64,000 bases of DNA from an uncultured Muribaculaceae bacterium (GTDB taxonomy: Bacteria; Bacteroidota; Bacteroidia; Bacteroidales; Muribaculaceae). The notes beneath the pieces are model-generated. The model did no database searches. It saw nothing but the letters and a program-made list of their open reading frames with translations, and was not told the DNA's origin. A program made the position numbers and the translations under genes. Below, one piece after another: positions 25,088-35,800 of the stretch. Numbering within the stretch: the first letter of the stretch is position 1; each line of letters opens with the position of its first letter. The DNA lies in assembly GCA_910579845.1 (NCBI GenBank), contig CAJTWL010000012.1, forward strand, positions 6,144-70,143. Direction: 5' to 3'.

Positions 25088-26848
25088 TCAGAAACCGGGA
25101 CTCTGTTTGAGATTAGGGTTGCGGTCAATCTCAACCAGCGGTATAGGCCAGCAATAGTCGCGATCCGAGACTCTGCGTGTATGGAAGATATAATCCCCCG
25201 TCATATGTCCCTCCTCGACTCCATCGAGTTCTTCAAGTACATGCCAGCGTTTGTAGTCGAAAAAGCTGTGACCCTCGGCCGCAAGCTCGCAGAGTCGTTC
25301 GTGACGTATGCGTCTGAATATTTCATCATGGTCTTTTGCTTCAAGGTATGAGGGTCCGGAGTTAAGGGCAGGCATATTTACCGACGGGCGCGCACGTACT
25401 TCATTGATAAGTTTTACGGCATCATCTCCTTTGCCGAGTTCGTTCAGACATTCCGCCTGCATCAGCAGCACATCCGCATATCTGATAAGAGGGAAGTTGA
25501 TCGGCGTATGTTTTGCCTCGTTGATTGCCCCGCCCATATTGCCGACCGGTACGAATTTGCGCCAGACATAGCAAAGCCGGTCTTTGTCAAGTCGCAGGAG
25601 TGTCCCGCCATCCTTGACTCCTTTGGCAACTGCGAATTCAAGTTCCACTTCATGATGGTCATACCATCCGGTATACTTGGTATAGGGAAGAATGACATTC
25701 GCATTCAGACGAGGGTCGCGTTGTGCCCACATCTTGACCAGCTTATCCTTGGCGGCGGGGTAGGTCTTGACAGACTTCTTACTGGTTGCCAGGGTAGCCA
25801 GAAAAGTCTTTTTACGTGTAGGATAGGGGTTCGAGGCATTTGAAGACTTATTGGTGTAGAAACCGGGTATGAACTCTTCCCAACTGAACGGTCTGCCGTC
25901 CGCCCATTCATATTCTTCAACAATACGGTTGGAAGGAAGGAAATAGTTGAAATTGCCGGTGCAGTTTATGGTGTAGCTGGAACGTGTTCCCATATAATAT
26001 GCGAATGGCAGACCGCTGTCTTTGCCTACGCCTCCCGATGTCTGGATTGCAAAAATAATCTCTGAGGATGAGTGACCTTCCGGAGTAAACAGTTTCGCAT
26101 AATCAGGATATAGGGCATATTGTTTGCTGTCTATCACAGTCTGGAAGCATTCAGCTGCCTCGGCATAACGTTTTTTGAAAAGAAGCATTTTCCCTTTGAG
26201 GGCAGTGGCGGCACCGGATGTGACACGTCCGTAATTGGCCTGATCCCACTTCTCCGGAAGATATTTGATGGCAAACTCGATATCCTTTAGCGCGAAGTTT
26301 CTCACGCTGTCTTCTGTCTCACGCGGTTTAAGCATGTCGCGATAGTTGGCTCCGACATTAAAGCTGTCATCATATACGGGAACACCGCCCCATAGATTGG
26401 ACATACGGAAATAGAACATTCCTCGGAAGAAGCGTGCCTCGGCACGGTATCTGTTGCGGGTATCTTCATCTATGTCTGCCTGACCGAGATTCTGCAGGAC
26501 GTTGTTTGAACGGGCGACACCCTCATAGAGCGCCTGCCAGAAGTCCTGCATATTGGACATCTGTGATGTGTATTCATCCTTCATTATGGCTCCGAAGTTG
26601 AAAGTGCCGCCTTTGGAGCAGTTCCCTACGGGACCCAGTGCGTCATATATCGGCATCATGCCATAAGTATTGTCACTGTACATGATTCGATATACAGCCA
26701 TCATTGCCTGTTTACAGTGTTCCTCGGTTTTGAAGAATGACTCGGAACTTAAAGAACTGTCCGGTGTCAGATTCAATTCACAACCGTTTAGTGTGACAGT
26801 TGTCAAGACTGCTGAAATACCTGATAATATTTTATTTTTAAGTTTCAT
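25088..26848 (-). CDS. SusD/RagB-family outer-membrane nutrient-binding lipoprotein
   Basis: The 586-residue lipoprotein (NGC, Cys23) has the SusD-like TPR fold: LNLTPDSSLSSESFFKTEEH near the N-terminus, FYFRMSNLWGGVPVYD (about 148-163), and the C-terminal RADVLLMQAECLNELGKGD-like segment, FRRIRHERLCELAAEGHSFF and the PIPLVEIDRNPNLKQSPGF end that define the family. SusD proteins cap the SusC transporter on the cell surface and capture oligosaccharides. It follows SusC by 20 bases. The ligand, from context, is a uronate-containing glycan. Confidence 0.95.
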   Translation of the reverse strand: MKLKNKILSGISAVLTTVTLNGCELNLTPDSSLSSESFFKTEEHCKQAMMAVYRIMYSDNTYGMMPIYDALGPVGNCSKGGTFNFGAIMKDEYTSQMSNMQDFWQALYEGVARSNNVLQNLGQADIDEDTRNRYRAEARFFRGMFYFRMSNLWGGVPVYDDSFNVGANYRDMLKPRETEDSVRNFALKDIEFAIKYLPEKWDQANYGRVTSGAATALKGKMLLFKKRYAEAAECFQTVIDSKQYALYPDYAKLFTPEGHSSSEIIFAIQTSGGVGKDSGLPFAYYMGTRSSYTINCTGNFNYFLPSNRIVEEYEWADGRPFSWEEFIPGFYTNKSSNASNPYPTRKKTFLATLATSKKSVKTYPAAKDKLVKMWAQRDPRLNANVILPYTKYTGWYDHHEVELEFAVAKGVKDGGTLLRLDKDRLCYVWRKFVPVGNMGGAINEAKHTPINFPLIRYADVLLMQAECLNELGKGDDAVKLINEVRARPSVNMPALNSGPSYLEAKDHDEIFRRIRHERLCELAAEGHSFFDYKRWHVLEELDGVEEGHMTGDYIFHTRRVSDRDYCWPIPLVEIDRNPNLKQSPGF

Positions 26849-26868
26849 GATTGAGATCTTTAATGGAA

Positions 26869-29800
26869 TTAGAATGATACATTTATACCTACGGCAGCCT
26901 GACGCATTACGGGATATGCCGTACCGGTCTCCGGGTCAAAGCCTTGGTATTTGGTAAATGTCAGGAAGTTTTCGAGAGATCCGTAGATGCGGACTTTGTC
27001 AAGATGACATGCCTTCATCCATTTCTTTGGAAGTGAGTAACCCAGCTGGATGTTACGTATCTTCAGGAAGTCAAGACTCTGCAGATAGAAGGTACTTGCC
27101 TTTTCATTGATCTTGTTGCCGGTGGATGGATATAGGCGGGGGAATGTCGCAGGCGTCTCACGTCCCTCATACCAGCGTCCGTCGGCTATGCGCTGTTCGA
27201 TAGCCGTTCCCTGACTCACAATAGTACTCAGATATTTGGAGTTGAAATATGTGTGGGCGCCGAGAGAGGCATCCATGACAATGCCAAGATCAATACCTTT
27301 CCATTTTAAATCGATCGATAATCCGATGTTATATTTAGGAAGGCTGCCGTCGCTGACTACAAGACGGTCATTCTGGTCAACTATGCCGTCACCATTGGTG
27401 TCCGCATAGAACAGATCACCCTTCTGGGGTGTGCCATATGTCGCAAACGGATTGATTTTCTGACCGGTTTCGGGGTCAACAGGCGCGTTGTCAATCATAT
27501 TCTGAACCTTTTTCATATCCTCGTCTGTCTGAAGAATACCGTCACATACAAGCATATAATGTGCGTTTATCGGATATCCCTCCCAGGTGAGGGTAGTTCC
27601 GTTGAGTGAGCGTCCGTCTACACCTTTGCCTTTGTATTTGGTCACGCGGTTGTGGATATATGTGAAGTTGGCATTGACACTGTAGGAGAAGTCCGCGATT
27701 CGATCCTGCCATCCGAGAGTCAGCTCTATACCCTTGTTTGTAACCTCCGCGGCATTGACTGTAGGCACGTCTCGGTTGCCATGTACCAATGGAGCCGGCA
27801 GATTGATCAGAATATTGGCTGTACGTTTGTTGAACCAATCGAAAGTACCGGTGAGCCGGTTGTTGAACATGCCGAAGTCAAACCCGAAATCAGTCACATA
27901 TGTACGCTCCCAGGTCAGATCTGAATTGGCAAGGGCACTCATGACCATTCCGGGGGATATTTCGCCATTTAACACATATTGCACACCTGAGCTTGTGTAA
28001 AGCGACTGGTATTCGTAATTACCTACGGAGTTGTTTCCGAGAGAGCCATAGCTTGCACGGATCTTAAGGTTGGTAAGGAATTTGTCTGTAAGAGGTGCCA
28101 TAAAAGATTCCTGATCCATACGCCAGCCTCCTGATACAGACGGGAACCATCCCCAGCGGCGGTCACGATGGAAACGGCTCGATCCATCGGCACGCAGGTT
28201 TCCTTCCAACAGATATTTGCCGTCCCAATCCAGATTTATTCTTCCAAAGAAACTTTGCATTGCCCAGGATGTGGATGAACCTGTAGACGTAGACTCTCCG
28301 GTGGCTGCCTTGAGATCCCATAATGACGGATCAATCAAGTCTTTCCGGGTTGTGGAGAAATCCGACTTTTTATACTTTTCGTAGCTGGTGCCGACCATTG
28401 CCTTGAGCCCGAGTTTGTTGATGTTGGTGTTGTATTGAGCCATCAGGTCACTGAAATAACGATAGCTTTGAGAACTGGAATATGACACTTCTGACTCGGG
28501 ATTATATTGCCAGAGCACCGCATCTTCACGGGGATTCCAGTAATCGACCGCAACCGGTTTATGACGTCGCTGGGAATTCAACGCGTTCATCGTGTAGGTT
28601 CCGGTGATCGACAAACCCTTGAAAGGAGTGATTTTAGCCCAGAACTTAGGACGGATGCTATAGGCGCGTGTGCCGCCATCTGCGCGATAGACACGGGCAA
28701 GAGGATTGCTGGAGCTTACAGACTGAATCTCGTCTGGATTCGGTGATGCTCCAAAACGACCGTCAGGCAATTGGAATGTGATGCCCGGTGATGTTTTGTA
28801 GGCATAATCGAAGATCTCGTTTACCAATGATCCGCCGGCTACCTCCCTGTCTGAAAGATAGCCGCTTGCATTCATGCCTAATGAGATCCATTTGTTTACC
28901 TTGAATTCCACATTCATACGTGCGGAATACTTTTTAAAACCGGCATTGTCAACAACACCGGGGTTGTCGAGATAGGAGAATGAGGCAAAACCCTTCAGAC
29001 GTTCCGATCCTCCACTTACACTTAAGCTGTGTGTCGTTGATGTTGCCGAACGGAATGTCATGTCAAACCAGTCGTTATTAGGATAAAGCAGCGGATCCGC
29101 ACCCGCCAGCGTATTTTCGCGCCAGTCCTCAATGGAATCCTGCTGATATATATAGTAATCGCCCATTCCGGCATTTGCAAAACCTTCATTCACCAATTCC
29201 ATATATGTCGCATAGTCCGTGACAGGATGAATGTTCTGTTTCAAAGACTGGAATGAGACAAAGCCATTGTAATTTACCTTTACTTTACCTTCGGTGCCTT
29301 TTTTTGTTGTGATGAGAATCACACCATTGGCGGCACGTGAACCGTAGATTGCCGCTGATGCCGCGTCTTTCAATACCGATATGGACTCTATATCCTGTGG
29401 ATTGACAGAGGATATTCCTCCTTCAACGCCATCAATGATCACAAGCGGAGAAGAGTTGTTGAGAGTTCCGGTGCCGCGGATACGCAAGGTGGCATCATCA
29501 TCACCCGGCTGATTGCTGCCCATCTGCATCCGCACACCGGCCGCCTGTCCGCCAAGAGCCTGTGAAATGTTGGTAATCGGACGGCTCTCCTGAATATCAG
29601 CCACATTGATAGTGGAGACCGCTCCTGTCAGGTTTACTTTCTTCTGCTCGCCATAACCCACAACCACAACTTCGTCAAGATTCTGTGTATCCTGACTCAT
29701 TATCACATTGTAGTCGGTATGACCGGGAGTTATCTTCACTGTCTCCTTCCGGTAACCGAGATATGTTACTTCAAGAGTGGATGATGCAGGGACATTGAGA

Positions 29801-30063
29801 GAGAACTTGCCATCCATGTCGGTCATTGTGCCGACACTTCTATCTTTGATTTTTACTGTGGCACCGATTATCGGTTCGCCGTCTATGTCGCGTACAATAC
29901 CGTGTATGGCTACAGACCGGTCAGTATGCTTTGAGACAACGGAGGCAGGAGCCGCTGATGCGGACTGGATCGCGAACCATGGAGACAGGGCGAAGATTGC
30001 CAGCAACGCACATCTGCTTCCATTCTCTTCAAGGAAGCGGCGATATTTATTTAATTCCTTCAT
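26869..30063 (-). CDS. SusC/RagA-family TonB-dependent transporter
   Basis: The 1064-residue outer-membrane transporter has a signal peptide, a carboxypeptidase-regulatory-like domain (about 50-135; IHGIVRDIDGEPIIGATVKI), a TonB-box-like DEVVVVGYG segment, a plug (about 145-260; RIRGTGTLNNSSPLVIIDGV and AASAAIYGSRAANGVILITT) and a 22-strand barrel to the C-terminal F. It imports oligosaccharides with its SusD partner encoded next. A 60-base gap separates it from the upstream DUF2264 gene, with a direct repeat CTTATTTTTTAATA (30104-30117, 30122-30135) there. Confidence 0.96.
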   Translation of the reverse strand: MKELNKYRRFLEENGSRCALLAIFALSPWFAIQSASAAPASVVSKHTDRSVAIHGIVRDIDGEPIIGATVKIKDRSVGTMTDMDGKFSLNVPASSTLEVTYLGYRKETVKITPGHTDYNVIMSQDTQNLDEVVVVGYGEQKKVNLTGAVSTINVADIQESRPITNISQALGGQAAGVRMQMGSNQPGDDDATLRIRGTGTLNNSSPLVIIDGVEGGISSVNPQDIESISVLKDAASAAIYGSRAANGVILITTKKGTEGKVKVNYNGFVSFQSLKQNIHPVTDYATYMELVNEGFANAGMGDYYIYQQDSIEDWRENTLAGADPLLYPNNDWFDMTFRSATSTTHSLSVSGGSERLKGFASFSYLDNPGVVDNAGFKKYSARMNVEFKVNKWISLGMNASGYLSDREVAGGSLVNEIFDYAYKTSPGITFQLPDGRFGASPNPDEIQSVSSSNPLARVYRADGGTRAYSIRPKFWAKITPFKGLSITGTYTMNALNSQRRHKPVAVDYWNPREDAVLWQYNPESEVSYSSSQSYRYFSDLMAQYNTNINKLGLKAMVGTSYEKYKKSDFSTTRKDLIDPSLWDLKAATGESTSTGSSTSWAMQSFFGRINLDWDGKYLLEGNLRADGSSRFHRDRRWGWFPSVSGGWRMDQESFMAPLTDKFLTNLKIRASYGSLGNNSVGNYEYQSLYTSSGVQYVLNGEISPGMVMSALANSDLTWERTYVTDFGFDFGMFNNRLTGTFDWFNKRTANILINLPAPLVHGNRDVPTVNAAEVTNKGIELTLGWQDRIADFSYSVNANFTYIHNRVTKYKGKGVDGRSLNGTTLTWEGYPINAHYMLVCDGILQTDEDMKKVQNMIDNAPVDPETGQKINPFATYGTPQKGDLFYADTNGDGIVDQNDRLVVSDGSLPKYNIGLSIDLKWKGIDLGIVMDASLGAHTYFNSKYLSTIVSQGTAIEQRIADGRWYEGRETPATFPRLYPSTGNKINEKASTFYLQSLDFLKIRNIQLGYSLPKKWMKACHLDKVRIYGSLENFLTFTKYQGFDPETGTAYPVMRQAAVGINVSF

Positions 30064-30122
30064 GTGTTAGGTTTTAAGCTATTGATGTATTTGAATATTA
30101 GAGCTTATTTTTTAATAGACTC

Positions 30123-31403
30123 TTATTTTTTAATATCTTTTTTCTTCAGCGATACATGATTCTCCTGAGGGATGCTCTCTCCTGCCCATGCACGTTTCTG
30201 TGTCCAGGATTCCGCCGGATCTGTCCAGAAAGGATGATCTGCCGGAAGACCTAACGGCAGGAACATGGTGGCTGTGATATATAGGGAACCGTTATTGGTA
30301 TACCAGTTGGCGAGGTCGGGCTGGTGACCGACAAAACCGAGTGCAAGATAACCGCGGGGAGTAAAGTTGCCCGGAGCCTTGAACATATTCTCCATAACAG
30401 CAGTAATTGCCGAGCGTACGGAACCATTGGTCAGACCTTCGGGCCAGCCGTATTTCCACGCAGACATGGCGAGGGTCTGGAATGCCCCCAGTCTATATAC
30501 TACCGAACGACCGAATGCAGGATATGTGCCTTCCGGTGAAATAAGACGTTCGATAAACTGATTGTAGCGTTGCATTCGTTTTACTGCAAGTTTTGAATCG
30601 ATATTCTTGGTATTCTTATGCTTCGTATTATAAGTGGGATTTGCCTCTATAGTCTCCAGCATCTCTATCAGCATGGGATGGATCACGAATGCATTATAAT
30701 TATTAAGTGCAAGATTCTCTCCGTCTCCATACATGCCGTCGCCCAAATACCACTCATCCATCTTATGACCCACGGTAGTGAAAATGAAATTGTCAGCAGC
30801 TTCTGGTTCGACCATATATATAAATGCTTCTATGAGTCCACGGAACAGAATCCAGTTGTTGTAGGCCGGATAATAAGAGCGCATCTTTTTGAAGCAATCC
30901 AGATAACGTCGTTGAGTAACGGGGTCGAGTTTTTGCCATGTGGCTTCCGGAGCACGCAGAAAACTTTCGGCAAGATATGCGGCGTCTACCAATGGCTGAT
31001 GGTGGGGACTGTCCCAGTACAGGTAGTCGGGACTATCCGGATCCACGGCATGTTTATAGGCTGACAGTGCCCATTCACGCAGTTGTTTTCGCTTTGCCCC
31101 TTCGTCGGTGTTGTCATCAGGAAGAGCGAGCCATGGAGTGATTCCGGACATCAGGCGTCCGAAGCATTCCATATATGTCAGTTCAGGGCTTCTCGATTTT
31201 GAAAATGTCGGACTCAATTCCACCTCCATGTTTTTTCGGAGTTCACCCTTGCTCATGTTTTCAAGCACGGGAGCGGAAATCTTATAACAAAGATCCACCC
31301 ATTTCTCTCTGTCGGTTTTCTCGGCAGTTTTTTTAGATTTTGCAAATGCAACGCCACCGAAGGCAATGCATATCAACAAAGTGATTGCGATTTTAGTTTT
31401 CAT
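30123..31403 (-). CDS. DUF2264-family secreted protein, possible glycoside hydrolase
   Basis: The 426-residue protein has a signal peptide (MKTKIAITLLICIAFGGVAFA) and a single alpha-barrel-like domain with DUF2264 hallmarks: LTYMECFGRLMSGITPWLAL, YNNWILFRGLIEAF, GDGMYGDGENLALNNYNAFV and EGTYPAFGRSVVYR. The family forms an (alpha/alpha) toroid. Some relatives are assigned as beta-glucuronidases in CAZy (GH154, from memory), which would suit this uronate locus, but activity here is inferred. The C-terminus ends in a Lys-rich tail. It lies 15 bases after the GH88 gene and before SusC. Confidence 0.8.
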   Translation of the reverse strand: MKTKIAITLLICIAFGGVAFAKSKKTAEKTDREKWVDLCYKISAPVLENMSKGELRKNMEVELSPTFSKSRSPELTYMECFGRLMSGITPWLALPDDNTDEGAKRKQLREWALSAYKHAVDPDSPDYLYWDSPHHQPLVDAAYLAESFLRAPEATWQKLDPVTQRRYLDCFKKMRSYYPAYNNWILFRGLIEAFIYMVEPEAADNFIFTTVGHKMDEWYLGDGMYGDGENLALNNYNAFVIHPMLIEMLETIEANPTYNTKHKNTKNIDSKLAVKRMQRYNQFIERLISPEGTYPAFGRSVVYRLGAFQTLAMSAWKYGWPEGLTNGSVRSAITAVMENMFKAPGNFTPRGYLALGFVGHQPDLANWYTNNGSLYITATMFLPLGLPADHPFWTDPAESWTQKRAWAGESIPQENHVSLKKKDIKK

Positions 31404-31418
31404 AATATCGTACTTGGT

Positions 31419-32648
31419 CTATTTGTTCTTCTTTTCTATATCCTGTTTACGTTTCAATGCCTCCAGGTAGTAATAGTCCGCATAGTTCAACGGGACATCT
31501 ATTTCCTTGTTCGCCGGAAGAGAACCTACAGAATGCATCAGGATGAATCTGCCGTTTTCGCCCGGTCTGGCAACGTAGTTGTCAGAACTCAGTGAAGCAA
31601 GTATCTCGTCTGCGTAGTTCTTGTAAAAAGAGGCATTCTTTACAGGATAACCGGAAATCTCATATAAAGCCGAAGCTATGATAGCGGCAGAGGAAGCGTC
31701 ACGTGGCTCGGTAGGAATGTCGGGAGCATCCATATCCCAATATGGAACCTTGTCGGACGGTAAATTCACATTGTTACGCATATAGTCGAATGTACGCAGA
31801 GCCTGGTCAAGATATCTGCGGTCACCGGTTTCGCGATAACACATCGTATAGCCGTAGATAGCCCATGCCTGACCTCGCGACCACGAGGATTCATCGGCAT
31901 AGCCCTGTGCTGTCATGCGGTGGAGCACCTCTCCGGTTTCCGGATTATAGTCTATTACGTGATAACAACTTGCGTTATGCCGGAAATGCTCCTTGAGAGT
32001 CTTGTCCGCATGGCTCACCGCTATGTTATAGAATGTCGAGTCACCGCTGATCTTTGTCGCCTCAAAAAGAAGTTCAAGGTTCATCATGTTGTCAATAATC
32101 ACCGGACATATCCAGCCTTTACGTTCATATGTCGAACCAGGATTCACATTCCAGCTCTGTATAATTCCCGCACCGGGTTTAAATCTTGTGCAAAGATTTT
32201 TAGCGGCAGTGACGAGCACTGAATCATATGCTTCCTTGTTTATAAAGCGGCGCCCATTGCCGAATGAGCAATTGATGATAAATCCGATATCGTGGGTTCG
32301 GGTCATATACTGGGCATCTCCGATTGCCTCTGTATACTTCTCGGCATATTTAAGGTAATTCTTGTTTCCGGTCAATTCGTACAGATACCAAAGGCTGCCC
32401 GGAAAAAAACCGCTGCGCCAGTCCGTATATTTGCAATAACTGGTGCTGTGTCTATTTTTTTTGGTGGAAACGGGGTTTAGAAAGGTTGTATCTTTGTTCG
32501 CCTCAATCCCTTTGATCTGCAGATCTGTCTGCACTGCCGCGCTTTTGACCGCTTTGTCAAACCAGGTGACCGATGATTTTCTTCCGCCGGCAAGACTTGT
32601 GGTTGAAGCCAGCAGGAACAGGCCGGCTGTAATGATAATTTGTTTCAT
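31419..32648 (-). CDS. GH88 unsaturated glucuronyl hydrolase
   Basis: This 409-residue secreted enzyme (signal peptide to about residue 20) removes the 4,5-unsaturated uronic acid from the non-reducing end of oligosaccharides made by polysaccharide lyases, through hydration of the enol ether. The two catalytic Asp residues are visible as Asp120 (RTHDIGF) and Asp186 (IIDNMMNLELLF). Other family blocks are TDWRSGFFPGSLWYLYE, RGQAWAIYGYTMCYR and DASSAAIIASALYEIS. A signal peptide places it in the periplasm, where it would generate free unsaturated uronate. It is the first enzyme gene of the minus-strand PUL after the sensor gene. Confidence 0.94.
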   Translation of the reverse strand: MKQIIITAGLFLLASTTSLAGGRKSSVTWFDKAVKSAAVQTDLQIKGIEANKDTTFLNPVSTKKNRHSTSYCKYTDWRSGFFPGSLWYLYELTGNKNYLKYAEKYTEAIGDAQYMTRTHDIGFIINCSFGNGRRFINKEAYDSVLVTAAKNLCTRFKPGAGIIQSWNVNPGSTYERKGWICPVIIDNMMNLELLFEATKISGDSTFYNIAVSHADKTLKEHFRHNASCYHVIDYNPETGEVLHRMTAQGYADESSWSRGQAWAIYGYTMCYRETGDRRYLDQALRTFDYMRNNVNLPSDKVPYWDMDAPDIPTEPRDASSAAIIASALYEISGYPVKNASFYKNYADEILASLSSDNYVARPGENGRFILMHSVGSLPANKEIDVPLNYADYYYLEALKRKQDIEKKNK

Positions 32649-32841
32649 AAAATTCGCTTATGTATTAGGTTATTTTAAATTGCAATCAATATTTTACCGG
32701 GGAAATTTCCGGCTATATAAAAATCCACGCTAAAATTATACAATCCTAAACCCTGCGACTCTTATGAATTATCCATAATACTGTCACAAATTATCCAACA
32801 ACGGCATTCTATAAAGAATTAGGTAAAATTTAAACAAGCTC

Positions 32842-35800
32842 TTATTCCTGAACAGTTCCTTTTCTGTATAGAAGTGGCGGGACACCGTATTGCTTTTTAA
32901 AGCATCGGCTGAAATAAATAGGAGTTTCGAATCCGCATTTGTCAGCAACTTCTGCAATCGTGAGATGCGTCTGTGATTTAAGGAGTGTCGCGGCATATTT
33001 CAGACGATAGTTCTGAATGAAGGCGTTCGGAGTCATACCGGTCAGACTTTTGAATTTATTGAAGAAGAGCGAGCGGGACATAGCCACCTCTCTGCAAAGC
33101 ATCGGTATGTCGAAATCAAGATTCCGGATATTCTTTTCGATTATTTCTGTGGTGCGTCGCAACAGTTCACGGTCGAGCGGATTTACGTTCGACATATCCA
33201 CCTCCTGGATAGGCTGCTGTTCAAACTGTTTGCGAAGCACTCTGCGCAGTCTCAGAAGATTGTCGACCCGAGCCAGCAGAAGTTTCGATTCAAAAGGTTT
33301 GGTCACATAGTCGTCGGCGTTGGTATTCAAACCTTCCAGTTTGGATTCAGTACTGTGAAGAGCCGTGAGTAATATTACCGGAATATGGCATAGATTGACA
33401 TCCGATTTAATCAACCGGCACATCTCTGTTCCCTTCATGCGGGGCATCATTACATCTGAGATAATGACGTCCGGTGTAAGTTCCCGGGCTTTTCTTAATC
33501 CGTTCTCTCCATCCGAGGCGGCAGCGACCCTATAGTAATCGGAGAAGAATTCACACAGATTCTCCAATAATTCCTTATTATCCTCCACGATCAAAATCAA
33601 CGGAGTGTCATTCTGTTTCTCTCCATACACAGATTCTGCGGTGTTCTCTTCAGGCACATATGGAAGTGGCGAGACAGGTTCGGGAACCGTTTTCTCCGCA
33701 TCAAATATGACATTCTCCTCATCAGCATATGCCCGGGCTGATGCCGGCAATGTCACACGAAACAGAGCACCGTTACCATTCCGACTTTCCGCTTCTATCC
33801 TGCCATGATGACGATCCACTATTGATTTGGCAAATGCAAGCCCAATTCCGGTGCTCTGTATATCAATGTTCTGTAAGTCTGATTCATCTGCATCCCCATT
33901 GTAGAATCTGTCAAATATGAAAGGGAGGTCCTTTTCCGATATACCTTTCCCGTTATCCTTTATTTCGAAAACAAGTTCATCGTTATCTCCTTTTTTTACT
34001 GTGCAGTATATTCTTCCGCCATCGGGAGTATACTTGAAAGCATTGGATATAATATTGACCAGCACCCGGTTGATCAATGCAGGATCATATATACCCTTCA
34101 AGGGACTTTCGTCAGTATCAATTATATATTCTATATCCCGGTTTACAGCATGGTCGGTAAACGAAACCGCCGCTTCTCTTAACGACTCATTCGCGTCATG
34201 TACACCGACACGAAGCACCTGTTTGGTTTGCTGGAACTTGCGAAAGTCAAGCAGTTGCGTAACCAGATGGCTCATTTGTAATGAATGGTTCCTGATTTTT
34301 ATCAGTCCCTCTGTAAGTTTGTGGTGTCGCTGATAACGGGTCAGAAGATTGTCAATATGGCTATTGATCAATGTAAGCGGGGTCTGTAATTCGTGACTTA
34401 TATTTGTAAAAAAGACAAGCTTCTCCTGATTTAATCGTTCTATCAGTTCTTTCTCATTCATCTCCTTGCGAAGCAGAAGACGAAGCCGTGTCTCGGTCAA
34501 TGTCTTGTATATTATAAAACTTATGGACGCCAGTGCCGCCGCAATATAGATTATCCAGGCCCACCAGCTTGTATACCAAGGTGTAGGAACAACTACCGAC
34601 AAGGCTATCTCATTTCCGCCGGACTGACGTGCGCGGAGCGTGTATTTTCCGGGAGGCAGACTATGGTATTTTATCTCATTGCCCGATGCCATGTGCCACT
34701 CGTTGTCAATACCATCCATCCTGTACTCGATTACAGATATACCGGTGGTGGCGACATAGTCGCTGAGACCTACTATAATGCTGAAATCATTATTGTCAGA
34801 GGGCAGGGTAATCTGAGTCGCGTCAGGCAGTGCGGTTGAGAGTATGCCTCCGTCTTTATCGGGAACAATGTCCCTGTTTTGCATGATAAGTCTGGAAAAG
34901 AAAATCTTGGGAGCCCATTTGTTGGAACTGGAGGCTTCAAAATCATCGGGATTGAGTAATGTGATACCCTTTGTGCTTCCGATGAGTATTTCTCCGGTAG
35001 GAAGACAGTAAAGCGCCGAACCATTGATAACATGAGAATCCGAGAATATTCCGGAGAAAGGAACATTCAGCATCGAACGGTCATTCATGTTGAGCCGGAC
35101 TATATTCTCGCCTGAGACAACATAAACATTATCACCTCTCCCTCTTGTGATTGCATAGCAGTAGTCATCAGGTAACCGGCTGTTGTCAGAATCAATTATC
35201 TCTCCTTTTGCATGATCTTCGGAATAATATATCAACCCGTGTCCCAATGTGGCGCGAAGTACACCTCTTTCGACAACACATAGGCTCGTAGTCTTTATTT
35301 TATCGTCATCGGATGCTATTTTTTCGATGACAGGTCGTGAGGAGGTCGGGTTGTGGATTTTATATATTCCTTTCCCCAGGCTTGAACTATAATAGATGTT
35401 TCCGGATGAGTCTATATCAAATACCTTAGGTTTTACAGGCGTTAAAATGGATTTTATCTCTCCTGTGGATAAATTCATGTAGGATAGACCGGAAGAGGAT
35501 GATATAAAAAGGTTGTCACCATAAATCTTCAGATTGTGGATGATTTTTCCGGGATAGGACTGAAACTTGGGGTCATCGATAAGATTGAGCATGCTCCTTC
35601 TCTCTATGTCATATACCGAAAGTCCTCCTAAATGAGTGCCGATATATAATTTGTGTTTTCTGGAATCATAAACCATTGACCGGACATTATTCTGACGAAG
35701 CGCTCTTCCGGCAGTCATAGAGGATATGTTTTCCCTGACGTTCCAGTTGCTGTCCAGACTCCCGATACCTGCGCCGTCGGTGGCAAACCAGATGTTGCCT